Positions 12,013 through 24,500 of a stretch of 64,000 nt of DNA are shown piece after piece (position 1 is the first letter of the stretch; each line of letters begins with the position of its first letter). Below the pieces are notes generated by a model, which searched no databases, was not told the DNA's origin, and worked only from the letters and a program-made list of their open reading frames with translations. The position numbers and the translations under genes were made by a program. This DNA comes from Charina bottae (Eukaryota > Chordata > Lepidosauria > Squamata > Charinaidae): assembly GCA_023362775.1 (NCBI GenBank), contig JALMGJ010000008.1, forward strand, positions 37,002,501 to 37,066,500, written 5' to 3'.

Positions 12013-12589
12013 TGGTCAGCTTAGTTGCAGATAAAACTTCAGGTTCTTTTGGACAGAGATCTGGTTGCCAAAATTATTTTCCTCAAGAAGTCTACAGTAT
12101 TTGGTCATTCTGTTCAAATAATCTATTTGGAGTTTCCAAAACCATTCTCTTGCCTATGCTGAATTTCAACCAATCCAAATAAGAGGCTAAAGACCTAGCA
12201 GACCCAGCATACATTATGTAGCCCTCCTTTGATTTGTATGAAGGGCTGACAATCTTTTCAGCTCCTGGGTAGCCATCTCCAAAAGCATTTTTAAAAAGTA
12301 TTAAAATGACCCTAACCTTGCAAGAATACCAACATCTTGAGCTTTCTCACATGAAATATCATGAGATTTTGGCACTCTTGTTTCAAATCTTGTAAGGCCT
12401 CATGAGAGAACACCAAAATCTCATAAATTTTAGTTTTCTAATACTGTAAGAAAAGGCGTATTTTTTTGTACCTTATTCTCAGGATTCCTTATCATTTCTA
12501 TCAAAATTATTTGATAATGGAGTTGAACCTGCTGTATTGTTGGAGGTAGCAGACGATGCTTCTATTAGTACTGATGTTTTCCATCATAA

Positions 12590-12740
12590 CAGAGTTCCGT
12601 GTGCGTCATGCCGGCCACATGACCGTGGAAGCGTCTGAAGACAGTGCTGGCTCTTCTGCTAACAAATGGAGATGAGCACCGGCCCCTAGAGTCGGACACG
12701 ACTGCACAAATGTGCGGGGGGAACCTTTACCTTTTTTTCC
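12590..12740 (+). mobile_element. tRNA-derived SINE (family B), 3' part only
   Basis: Carries the family-B 3' text: GTTCCGTGTGCGTCATGCC, GGAGATGAGCACCGGCCC, GAGTCGGACACGACTG and a final ACCTTTACCTTTTTTT. The tRNA-like head is missing. Full copies are at 16.2, 26.5, 42.7 and 44.8 kb. Confidence 0.85.
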
Positions 12741-13189
12741 CCATCATACATCTCAATTATTTAGAAGACTTCCTGGCTACCCACATTCTGAAAAGCCCCC
12801 TGGGAGGAGTTTCTCCATGATATCTTCTCCTGGGATTTTACTGAAGTGTAGGAAGCCAGGGAGGCTCACACAGCTGAAGAGAAAACTGTCCTGTGACGTT
12901 CACTCACATACAGCCTTTGGCTTCCTGGTCTCTAAACAACTGCAAGAATCTATGAGATTTTCTTTGAAATTATTCTCAAACTTTGAAACAAAGTTTGAAA
13001 CCAAATTCTCTTTCATCCAACTGAACAAAAGAAAGAGGAAAATACAGGAGTTTTTCTGAATAAGACTAAACTTAACAGAATGTCAAAAAGGGTTTTTAAC
13101 TAGAACAATACCCTTGCACATCTTCCAGGTTACAAATCCCTATGGGAGCAAGACTGTTAAGTCATCTTGGAGGCATTCCAAAAATTATT

Positions 13190-13480
13190 GCCAGTTTGGT
13201 CTAGTGGTTAAGGCTCCGGGCTAGAAACCAGGAGACTGAGAGTTCTAGTCCCGCCTTAGGCATGAAAGCCAGCTGGGTGACCTTGGGCCAGTCACTCTCT
13301 CTCTCAGCCCAACTCACCTCACAGGGTTGCTGTTGTGGGGAAAATAGGAGGAGGAAGGAGTATTAGGTATGTTCGCCACCTTGAGTTATTTATAAAAATA
13401 ATAAAGGCGGGATAGAAAATAAATTAAAATAAAATAAAATAATAAAATAATAAAATAAAATAAAATAAATATTATTATTG
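13190..13480 (+). mobile_element. tRNA-type SINE copy (family A, plus strand, near full length)
   Basis: The head CCAGTTTGGTCTAGTGG, then GGAGACTGAGAGTTCTAGTC, gives plausible A and B boxes for Pol III. The body includes CTGGGTGACCTTGGGCCAG and CACCTCACAGGGTTG. The tail is GGCGGGATAGAAAATAAAT running into an AAAATAAAT-rich tract. Confidence 0.85.
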
Positions 13481-13617
13481 GACATAGAAAGACCACATTT
13501 ACACATGCATCCATTCCTTTCAGCCTATTTGTTACACAAAGATAAGAGTGCAAAATGAAAGCTCCTTTGGTCAATAGGAAAAGAATTTGTGAAAGGGTAG
13601 ATGAAGATTCAGCACAT

Positions 13618-15146
13618 TGAGTTTATTTTATTTATTTATTTATTTATTTATTTATTCATTCATTCATTCATTCATTCATTCATTAATCAAATTTATCACC
13701 GCCCATCTCTACCACGGTAGACTCCCTGCATGACCGGGTGGGGCGGGTAGATGCAATTGGGATGAGACGGTCCCTCAGATAGCCTGGCCCCATGCCATGT
13801 AGGGCTTTAAAGGTGATAACCAACACCTTGAATTGGACCCGGAAGCAAACTGGTACTCAATGCAGCTCGCGGAGCAGTGGTGTTACATGTGCTGATCTTC
13901 TCGCACCCATAACCACTCGAGCGGCTGCATTTTGGACCAGCTGAAGCTTCCGGATACTCTTCAAGGGTAGCCCCATGTAGAGCGCATTGCAATAATCTAT
14001 ATGAGAGATGACAAGGGCATGAGTGACTATTCGGAGGGCCTCTCAATCCAGGAAGGGGCGCAACTGGCGCACAAGCCGAAGCTGTGCAAAGGCCCTCCTG
14101 ACCACGACTGCCACCTGCTCTTCGAGCAGGAGTCGTGAGTCCAGGAGGACCCCCAAGCTCCAGACTGAGTCTGAACGGGGTAGTGCCACCCCATCCAGAA
14201 TTAAAGATGATAACTTCCTGGAGGCCGAGGGGCCATCAATCCATAGCCACTCCGTCTTACCAGGGTTCAGTTGAAGCCTGTTGTTCCCCATCCAGGCCCC
14301 TACAGCCCCTAGGCACTGAGATAGGGTGTCCACTGCAACACTTACTTCACCCGGGATGGAGATATACAATTGAGTATCATCAGCATATTGGTGATACCTC
14401 ATCCCGTGATGACGGATGATCTCACCCAGCGGCTTCATGTAGATGTTAAATAGGAGAGGAGAGAGAACTGAACCCTGCGGCACCCCACAAAGAAGGGCCC
14501 GTGGGTCGGATCTCTCCTCTCCTAGTACCACCGATTGTGAGCGACCCTGGAGGAAGGAGGTAAACCAGCACAAAACTACACCGCCCACCCCCAGCAACCT
14601 AAGTCGCTCCAAAAGGATACCGTGGTTGACGGTATCGAAAGCCGCTGAGAGGTCCAAGAGAGCGAGAATGGATGCACTCCCTCCATCCCGCTCCCGCCAG
14701 AGATCATCCATAAGCGCGACCAATGCAGTCTCTGTCCCATATCCCGGCCTAAAACCTGACTGAAAGGGGTCTAGATAATCCGTTTCATCCAGAATCCTCT
14801 GGAGTTGCAGCGCCACCACCTTCTCAACCACCTTTCCCAAAAAGGGAAGGTGGGAGACAGGACGAAAATTGTTCAAAACAGTGGGGTCCAGGGAAGGTTT
14901 CTTGAGGAGGGGGTGCACCAGCGCCTCCTTAAAGACTGCTGGAAACACCCCCTCCGCTAAGGATGCATTAATCATCCCCTGGACCCAACCACATGTAACC
15001 TCCTGAGCTGATTTCACCAGCCAGGAGGGACATGGGTCAAGATGGCACGTGGTGGCGTTTACAATCCGGAGGATCCTGTCTACTTCATCAGGCCCAACAG
15101 GATCAAACCGTTCCCAGATAACAGGGTAAGTACGAACCTCTGGCAT
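13618..15146 (-). mobile_element. CR1/L2-type LINE with reverse transcriptase (minus strand, 5' truncated)
   Basis: The minus strand encodes a 367-codon reverse transcriptase stretch with FQSGFRPGYGTETALV, the LLDLSAAFDTVNH motif, GVPQGSVLSPLLFNIYM and the catalytic YADDTQLY (YADD at about residues 254-257 of the frame). It breaks at a single TGA at 14043. The same frame then continues with EALRIVTHALVISHIDYC and on to the C-terminal text shared with the 8.3 and 28.9 kb copies. The tail, reversed, is a compound (ATTT)n/(ATTC)n tract at 13625-13683. It lies in the first intron of the SCPP gene, antisense to it. Confidence 0.92.
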
Positions 15147-15157
15147 CTCTTTAATGT

Positions 15158-15192
15158 TTAAATAGTTTAAATAGTTTAAATAGTTTAAATAG
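15158..15192. repeat. Short tandem repeat, TTTAAATAG units
   Basis: About four copies of a nine-base unit directly beyond the 5' end of the antisense LINE. Confidence 0.8.
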
Positions 15193-15574
15193 AAAGATAG
15201 CTAGCTACAAAAACTACATCAGCTATTACCATAGTGCATATGAGGAACAAGTAGAGACGTATATCTTACTGTCCAAAACCTGAAGAGATTACTTCTGAAG
15301 TTAACATCAGATGGACACTCAAATGTGATGGTAAAACTCTGAGTTTTACAGCAATCAATTTCACTGTTTGGTATTTCATAGAATTTTAAAAAAAATAAAA
15401 AGGAAGATCAAATAGAAGTAATAAGAACTGATTCAGAGGGTATTCAAAAGCAAACAGATCAATTAATAAATTAGGTTCAGTACAGAAAAGGACTGGCAAA
15501 CTTTGGGAGCAAGTTAAGGAAAAGAATAACTTGAATTGTTTCTTTCTTATATCACTTCAGGTTTCCCTACCAGA

Positions 15575-18500
15575 ATGAAACTGTTGATTCTTCTTGCCTG
15601 CCTTCTGAATGTAGTGCTCGCTGTCCCAGTCCGTGTATGTAGCATTGAATTAAAGTGAAGACTACCTTAACCTGAGCTGAGCTCCTGGTGATTCCAAGGA
15701 ACATCTATGTAGCTTTAAGTAGAAATGATTTGCCATTGCCTTTTAGGTTGTTTCTTCAACTTCTCAGTCTAACAACATCTCTGGGATTTCCCACTTTCCC
15801 ATTCAAGTTCTTACCATGAGTATTGTTTCACTAGATTAGGCTTACTCAGCATGGTGCCTTCCCAAAATGTTGACACTACAATGGCCAGATTTCTTAAAGG
15901 TCCTGTTGGTGAGAATTCTAGTCCCAAGACATCTGGTAGAGACCAGGGCATGTAAGGTTGAACAAGGACATCTTGATAATGTAATTGTCCCTGTATGATA
16001 ACTGTCCCTGTGTGATTTACAGTGGAAAGTGTAATAGAGATAATCACAGCAATTTGGGATGCTTGACATGATATACTTTCTACACTATTTATTAATTTAT
16101 TAATTTATTAATTTATTAATTTATTAATTTATTAATTTATTAATTTATTTATTTATTTATTTATTTATGGGGGCGCAGTGGCTCAGTGGTTAAGACGCCA
16201 GGCTTGTCGATCAGAAGGTCACAAGTTCGGAGGTTCGAGACCCTAGCCCCACGTGAGTGAGCTCCCGCACTCGCCCCAGCTCTTGCCAACCTAGCAATTC
16301 GAAAGCATGCAAATGCAAGTAGATGAATAGGTACCACTTCGGTGGGAAGATAACAGCGTTCCGTGTGCATCATGCCAGCCACATGACCGCAGAAGCGTCT
16401 TCGGACAATGCTGGCTCTTCGGCTAACAAACGGAGATGAGCACTGGCCCCTAGAGTCAGACACGATTGTGTGGGGGAACCTTTAACTTTTTTCCTTTTTT
16501 ATTCATTTTTATTTATTTATTTTTCTATCCCGCCTTTATTATTATTTTTATAAATAACTCAAAGCGGCGAACATACCTAATACTCCTTCCTCCTCCTATT
16601 TTCCCAACAACAACAACCCTGTGAGGTGAGTTGGGCTGACAGAGAGGGACTGGCCCAAGGTCACCCAGCCAGCTTTCGTGCCTAAGGCGGGACTAGAACT
16701 CACAGTCTCCTGGTTTCTAGCCAGCAGCCTTAACCACTAGACCAAACTGGCTCTCCATTTCATGTGAGAAAGAACCATGAATACCTTTAGGTGTACAATT
16801 TATCCACTATACATGTGAAGGTAAACCCACATTGGTAGGTTCTCCCTGCCATCTGTATACAATAGGTGGTTTGTATCCTTGCTTGAATGGTGTTCACAAT
16901 GCAAGAGATATGAATGCCCTAATCCAGGCATTGTTGTTTTTAAACAGCACCTATTTGAATGGGTGGAATCTTATGAAACAGAGGGCTAGATGGAAGGATT
17001 ATGCTCCCCATACAATTGACAAACCTGACATAGTTGGCAAGACCAAGGAAGCCAGAACCCCACAGCTTTCAGGATGTTAGCCTGGGGTAAATACAGTCTT
17101 GAAAACCATGGAAGTACATTCCCACCCTCAGATATAGTGAGTTAATTTAGGAGAAGTCTTTTTGAAACACTTTTTCCCATGTTTCTCAACAACTGGACTG
17201 AGTTGCCTCTGCAGAGATAAATATTCAAATGCCTCATTCCCCACTTTCCTACAGTCTCTCACAAAAATGGTCAGGGCCACCTTTCTGGGAGGATCTCTAT
17301 CCACTTGCTCTCAGTGGGAAGATGGAAATGGTTACTGCCCAAAAATAAGGGGAGGAAGGAAATTGTTGGCTGTAGGAATTGTATCTTATCCTTCCTCACT
17401 TCCACAGTTATGTTACATCCATTGTACAAAGTGAGATGAATACTGAAAAAAATGTAGTATTTCCCAGAGCCTGGAAAGTCATTGAGTCTGCAGTAGGAAA
17501 TCATGGAAACAACCACAAAAGGGGTGGGACATCAATGACTAGCCCATGCTTCCCTGTACAGACCACAATGATGTCAAGTGCATAATGAGGTCATATGATG
17601 CCCTTCCCCCAGTGGACACTGAGGGTTACAGTTGATGAATGATACTAAGCTGCAATCATGCTCTTTTAATGGCTTTATTTATTGAGGAAAAACTTGGGAG
17701 AATCACTGGAAAGCAGAGGCAGATCACAAATAGGGGATAACATTGCATGAATTCCCTCACCAAATGTGAGTGAATGAGTTCACACATTGGGCTTGAATGA
17801 TCCAGTTATCCTTCACAAATGGAGATCAACCCAAAAAGAGTTATGAATCCCTTTGTACAATGGGTGAAGCGTTTGGTCCAAAAAAGAAAAACTAATAAGG
17901 AATGTCAGGCTTCTTCCCCTCTCCTACCTCCTTTCTCCTTCATTAATATTATCCTTTTCTTCACCCTACAAATAGCATACTATTAGGTGCTGGTGGTAGA
18001 TGTCTTCTTTCCTTCTATAAAAATAGAATGGACCTAATCCATTTTCTTTGAAAGTAGAGGAGGGAGCCCATTCCCTTTTCCATCATTTTGGTTCTCTACT
18101 TACAAATTTTATTTTAAATCCATGAAGGAAAGACACCCAACACGAGTCACAAAGAAAGCAGAAGCAGATCATCATGGCGTCAGAAGTGGAAGACGTGTTG
18201 AGGTAAATCTATCACTTCCCTTGACCAATTCCTATTTGTCATAAGTGTGTGTGAGAATAAGTTTCAGTATAGTCCCTTCTTCTATACTGTTCACCCATAA
18301 CTGGATTATGTGATGAAAGAAGGAAAAAGAAATGAAGAAAACTGGGGAACCTGATAGGTAGACATTCTTGAATAACACTTCTCAAAAGTCTTTTCTCACA
18401 ATATGACAATAAAGGGATATTTCCCATAAGCTAAGTTCTAACTCTATTTTATCTGTTTTCATAGCGGTCAGCAAGTGGATCCAGTGAACAGGTAAATTGC

Positions 18501-21500
18501 TTCTTTACTATAATTTCCCATCTGCTAATGTATTGATGTTAGAAGTGTTGGAGATCCTGGCAAATCCAGCATGCCTCATCAGCATATGGATGATTGCTCT
18601 AGGATGCAAACTCTCCATGCTTTTGAGGAAGCTGGTTGTGGCCACTCCCACTTCCTCTTTCTTTTTTTCTCTTCTTCCTCCTTCGACTGGGAGCAAAGCA
18701 CACAGCTGTGTGCTGCTCCATCTTAGGCCATGGATGGGCCTAGGAGATTTTTCCCCCTTTCTACATGCATCTCTTGCCAGCAATGAGGGGCAAGAGTTAA
18801 TTAAGTTCAGGGAACAGAAAGAAGAAATGGAACATCATTTATCTACCAAAATTGCTGTACCTGCAATGAATAAACGTAAGGACTCTTTTGTACTTACTTT
18901 TCTTTTTTTTTAAAAAAAAATACTTTATTATATAAAATTTTTAACATACAGTATAACATATAACTTACATACACCTTGAGACAATTAAACAGGGTGCGAG
19001 GAAAAGAAAGAAAAGTGTGTGAAAGGGGAGACAAACAAACAAACAAACAAACAAAAAAGAAGGAGGTTTGGTTCTCGATTTCCTTAACTGTGATTAATAT
19101 ATTTGTCTCATTACTTAATTGCTTGTTTAAATTACATTTGTTACTTTTCTATTTCTTACCAACTTAATCATTAAATCCTATATTTATTGTATTATTTTTT
19201 GTATGTTTATCATATAGTCCAGAAACGGTTTCCAATCATTTTTGAATTTGTCCACATTCTTATCTTTTAACATCTCTGTTAGTTTTGCCATCTGTGCTAG
19301 GTCCATAATTTTTGTAATCCAGTCTTGGATTGTAGGGGTTTTTTCTTTCTTCCATTGTTGAGCGTATGTTATTCTGGCAGCTGAAATCATATATAGTAAC
19401 AAGTTTCTGTGTTTTTTCTCCAGTTCATTGTCCATGAAGCCTAATAAGTATAGTTCTGGTTTAATTTGTATGTCCATTGATATAATTGTTTTTATGGTTT
19501 CATGTATTGAGTTCCAAAATTTTTTCGCTTTCTTGCACGTCCACCATAGATGGTAAAATGTTCCATTTTCCTTTTTACATTTCCAACATTTACTTGATAC
19601 ATTTTTATACATTTTTGATAATTTCTCTGGAGTTATATACCAATGGTACATCATTTTGTAAAAATTTTCTTTTAAATTATAATTTAATGTAAATTTTAAA
19701 CCTTTTGTCCACGTTTTTTCCCATTGATCATACATGATATTATATCCAAAATTTCTGGCCCAATTTATCATACAATCTTTGACTTGTTCGTCTTCTAATT
19801 TTATTTGTAGTAGCATTTTATAAAATTTAGTTATAGTATGATCAGTATTATCAAATAGTTGGTTTTCTAACCACATTGGTTCTTTTACAAATTTATAGTT
19901 CTTTTTATCTGATTTAAATTGTTCTTTTAACTGTAGGTATATAAACCAGTTACATTGATATTCCTTTTTTTCTAGTTCTTCCCTTGATTTCATTTCAGTT
20001 TTGTCCCCTTCATAGTATATTAAATCTTTATATTTAAACCAATTACGGTTATTTGAGCTTTCTATTCTCGTGAAAGCTTCTTGTGGGGATAACCAGAATG
20101 GTATATTTGGCAATAGTCTTTTCTTATATTTATTCCAAACTTTAATTAATGCTCTTCGTTTACAGTGATTATTAAATATTTTATTTGCTTTAATTTTGTC
20201 ATACCAAAGGTATGCATGCCAGCCAAATTTTAGATCATGGCTTTCCAAATATAATAATTTATGATTTTCTAATCTCACCCACTCTTTAATCCACATTAGG
20301 TTACAAGCTTCATAATATAATTGTAAATCTGGGAGTCCTAATCCTCCTCTTTCTTTAGCATCTTGTAATAATTTGTATTTTTATTTTATTTGTGGTTTTT
20401 TCCCTTGCCATATAAATTTTGATAATTCTCTTTGCCATGATTTAAATGTATTGTCTGTAATCAGTATTGGTATTGCTTGGAATAAAAATAATATCCTGGG
20501 TAATACATTCATTTTAATTGTTGAAATTCTTCCCATTAAGGATAGATGTAATTTTCCCATTAAGGATAGATGTAACTTTTCTAAATCTTGTTTAATTTCT
20601 TTCCATAATTTTACATATGTCTATGAAGGTTCTCAGTCATCCAGGTGGAATTGTCTGTAGCTTGAATCATGTCAACTGGATTTCTATTTTCTCAGTGGAA
20701 ATCGTTAAGATCACCATGCTTAAGACCATTTCACAAGCTCAACAGCAGCATGGTGATCTTAACGATCCTCCTTTAGATAATAAAAGGACTTAAAATAACA
20801 TCTCAATATAACCATGACCCCAGGTGTAAGGTCACACAGCTACCTAGAAACATATTTAGGATTCCCTTACCAACTTTGCTCAGACTGAAGAAGCTCCTTG
20901 GATAAGGAGCGAAACGTTTCCACTGAGAAAATAGAAATCCAGTTGACATGATTCAAGCTACAGATAATTTTACATAGTTGTTTTGGAATAGGTCGTTATT
21001 TTTTCTTAATATTATTATTCTTAGATATTTGGTATTTTTTACATTTTTAAATCCTGTTTTGTTTTCTAATATTTCTTGTGTTATTTCTTTTGTACTTACT
21101 TTTCATACCTGCCATGTTTAAGCGTGTGTTTCTTTATGCTAAGGTGGGCTAAAGGTGTAAGACTAACCTGGATCTCTCTGATATGCTCATGGGCTCTGTT
21201 TTTCAACAATATTCTTTTTCTGTACACGAGTTTAGCAGCTCTGCTCCATTTCAGTAGTTCTAACAGACTGCTAAATGGGCTTCAAGAAGAACATGCGCAC
21301 TGTAATGACTCCTCAGATAGGGCTATGAGATAGGGCAGGGGTCGGCAAACTTTTTATGCCGGGAGCCATTTTGACATGCTCATGCACATTTTGAAATGCT
21401 CGAGAGCCAGGGGGCGGGGTTTGCGGGCGGGGGCCAATCGCGTGGAAGGGGGCTGGGTTTGCGGACAGGGCCAATCGCGTGGAAGGGGGTGGGGTTTGCG

Positions 21501-24500
21501 GATGGGGGCCAATCGCGTGGAAGGGGTGGGGTTTGCAGGCGGGAGCCAATCACGTGGAAGGGGGCGGGGTTTGCTGGCAGGAGCCAATTGCATGTACTGG
21601 GGACAGGGTTTGTGGGCGGGAGCCTTGAAAACAATTTTGGGTGACAAAATGTAGCTGCAGCTCCCCACCCCACCCCACCCCACCCGAATGTATTTATCAC
21701 GTTTGTATCTGACCTTTTGTAACAGGAGCCCAAGGCGGCGTTCCCAGCGCTTCCTCCTCCTATTTTTCGTTTGCGACACGTGCAAAGGGCTGCTTTCCCG
21801 TGTTTTTTAGGCCTTGCAAAAAAGTAGAGTGTAATGCTGTATCCCAAATGTTAATTAACATAGTACAGTATCTTAAACTAGCTTCCCCTTGCAAAATGGG
21901 AGGGCGGAAAGCGGCGAGGCTGGACTCTCTCCGTCCCTCGACGGAGCTGTGTGTCCTGGGCGGGGGCCGGGCTCTGGGGATGAAGGAACGGCTTGGCACG
22001 CAGCCCTTTGTTCGGATCAACCGCTTCCCCATCCCCAGAAACGAGGGTGGTTATAGCGCGCGCGCAGCTTTGGAGGCGCGCTCGGTCCGACAAAGCGCAT
22101 GCTCGGCCTTTTCTCGGGGGTACCACATTCAGTCTCGCAGGTTCTCAGCCGGCTGGACTACAGCTCCCATAGTCTTTTCCCAGCAGCAGCCAGGGATGCT
22201 GGAGAGTATTCGGGCCCCTCCCCGCCGAGCGCAGGTTGGGGAAGGCTGGCACGGGTACAGGAACCGGCTGCACTGTGTGGCCGTAGGACACGCTCTCGGC
22301 CCCCATCGTTTTTCTCCTCCCCCAATCTCGGCTCGGCTCCCCCGGCTGCCGCAGGGCTCGGGTTAGCGGGGGGAGAGGACGCCGAACGGCGGGGTGGGGG
22401 GATTGATGGGACGGTGCTCCTGGTGGGGGCCACTTGGGGAGCTCTCTGCAGGGGCCTCTTGGGGTGCCCTGTGTCTCTGTCCCACCTCATCCAGGGGAGC
22501 TTTTGGCAAGGTCCCATTCGCAGCCGCTTCCTCCTCCTCCAGCGGGCCAGCCCACAGAGCGCTCTCCAGGCCAACAGCATGACAGCTCGGCGCCTTCCGC
22601 ACCAGGCTCAGCGCCTTCTCCAGCAGCAGGCGCAGCTCTTCCAGGGGCATCCCGTCTGGGCGCTCGGCCCAGCCTTCCTCATGCAAGGCCTTGCACAGGG
22701 CCAGCAGCCGCCTCGGCCAGGCGCTTCCTTCCTCCCGCAGCAGAGGCTCCAGCACCCGGAGGGCCTCCCGCGGCTGCTTCTCCAGGAGCGCCTCCAAAGC
22801 GCGCGGCCAAACTCCCGCCCCAAAACTCTGATGGCCGGTGCCATTGGGAGGGAGGAGATGGGTGGGCGGAGGTGGGGCAGGGGTGGTGGGTGCCGGCGAG
22901 GGAGAGAAGAAGGAAGGCAGTAAGGAGCGGCATCCAGGCGCTGGGCGAGGGCGCGGGCCCGGGACGCGAGCGGCAGGGCGGCGCAGGGGGCCTGGCCGGG
23001 GCGGTGGCGGTGGGGGCGGAGGGACCAGGCGGACCCGGCCGAGGCGGCTGCTGGCCCTGTGCGAGGCCTTGCATGAGGAAGACTGGGCCGAGCGCCCAGA
23101 CGGGATGCCCCTGGACGAGCTGCGCCTGCTGCTGGAGAAGGCGCTGAGCCTGGTGCGGAAGGCACTGAGCTGTCATGCTGTCGGCCTGGAGAGCGCTCTG
23201 TGGGCTGGCCCGCTGGAGGAGGAGGAAGCGGCTGCGAATGGGACCTTGCCAAAAGCTCCCCTGGATGAGGTGGGACAGAGACACAGGGCACCCCAAGAGG
23301 CCCCTGCAGAGAGCTCCCCAAGTGGCCCCCACCAGGAGAACCCTCCCGCCCCATCAATCAAAACCCCACCCTGCCGTTCGGCGTCCTCTCCCCCCGCTAA
23401 CCCGAGCCCTGCGGCGGCCGGGGGAGCAGAGCCAGGCTCGGACCGGAGGCGGCCAAGGGGAGAGCAGGCGGCTCTTCGCCTTGCTTCGCCCTGCCGCTCG
23501 CGTCCCGGGCCCGCGCCCTCGCCTGGATGCCGCGGAGCAGCGCCATCTCCAGCTGCAGCAGCCCCTGCAGCCGCTCCTGCGCCGCCTCCAACAGTGCCGC
23601 GTCCCGGGCCAGCAGCGCCTCCCTGCCGCGCCGGGCCTCGCTCAGTGTGCTCGGAGAGACGGGCCTAAAGGGGCGCAGAGGCCGGAGAGGGAGCCCCTCC
23701 GTCTCCCCTTCTCTCCCTGCCTCGTCCGCCCGCTGGGCACGGAAGCGCAGCCGCCTTGACGTCAGGCGCTGGCGGCGCGCGGCCAAACTCGCCCAGCGCC
23801 TGGATGCCGCTCCTTACTGCCTTCCTTCCTCTCCCCCTCGCCGGCACCCACCACCCCTGCCCCACCTCCGCCCACCCTTCTCCTCCCTCCCCTGATGGCG
23901 CCGGCCATCAGAGTTTGGGGGCGGGATCCAATTGCGTGGAAGGGGCGGGGGTGAGTTCAGCTGCGGTTGAGCCACGCTCAAGGGGCCAAAGAGCCAGATC
24001 TGGCTCAAGAGCCACCATTTCCGACCCTTGAGATAGGGCCACACAAATCGGGATAATCACTAGATGGCAGCAAAGAGAAAACTCTGAACACCATCTAGTG
24101 GCCATCTAATTTGCAGCCAAGATCTTGTAACCTATCCTCAGATTCTGAAATGAGTTTTTAGGGTAATGTAAATGTATTTATTTTTATCCTGTTAGAACAA
24201 CCACACTAGTACAGGGCTTATAAATTTTTCTCTTTCAAATGGAGAAAAGTTTTTTTAAAGGTACCAACAGAACAATTAATTAATCTCAGGGACCATTCTC
24301 AGGTTTCAGGGGAGGAGATTGCAAAGATGTGGGGCCACCACTAAAAGAGCACTCCTTCCCACTCATTAATCTGATAGCTTTTACAGCAAGCAAAAAACAG
24401 ATCTTCAGAAATGATGACAGGACCCAGACAGATCCATAGACATGAGGTGACCATTCAAGTAAACAGAACAGGACTTTACAGGTCAAAACTAGTTTAGACT

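Noticed and set aside
13618..13683. Regularly spaced repeats as a possible array of CRISPR type
   Set aside because: This is a simple TTTA/TTCA microsatellite at a LINE tail in a eukaryotic genome; there are no spacers.
16161..16463. Minus-strand frames of 85-100 codons repeated at 16.2 and 26.6 kb
   Set aside because: They are reverse readings of the family-B SINE.
16832..17080. 82-codon frame in the SCPP intron
   Set aside because: No splice sites in a usable place, no SCPP-like composition and no recognised motif; probably chance.
18791..18875. Possible extra SCPP exon after a TTAAGTTCAG acceptor
   Set aside because: The frame closes with TAA just before the donor and has no SCPP-like composition.
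19184..20296. 370-codon minus-strand frame as a host protein
   Set aside because: Its CWKC...HLWWTC pattern and terminal segment are L1 ORF2.
21313..24044. Many long open frames on both strands in the GC-rich block
   Set aside because: They overlap in several frames, follow the base composition and repeat each other through the inverted arms; none has a start, splice or domain context of its own.
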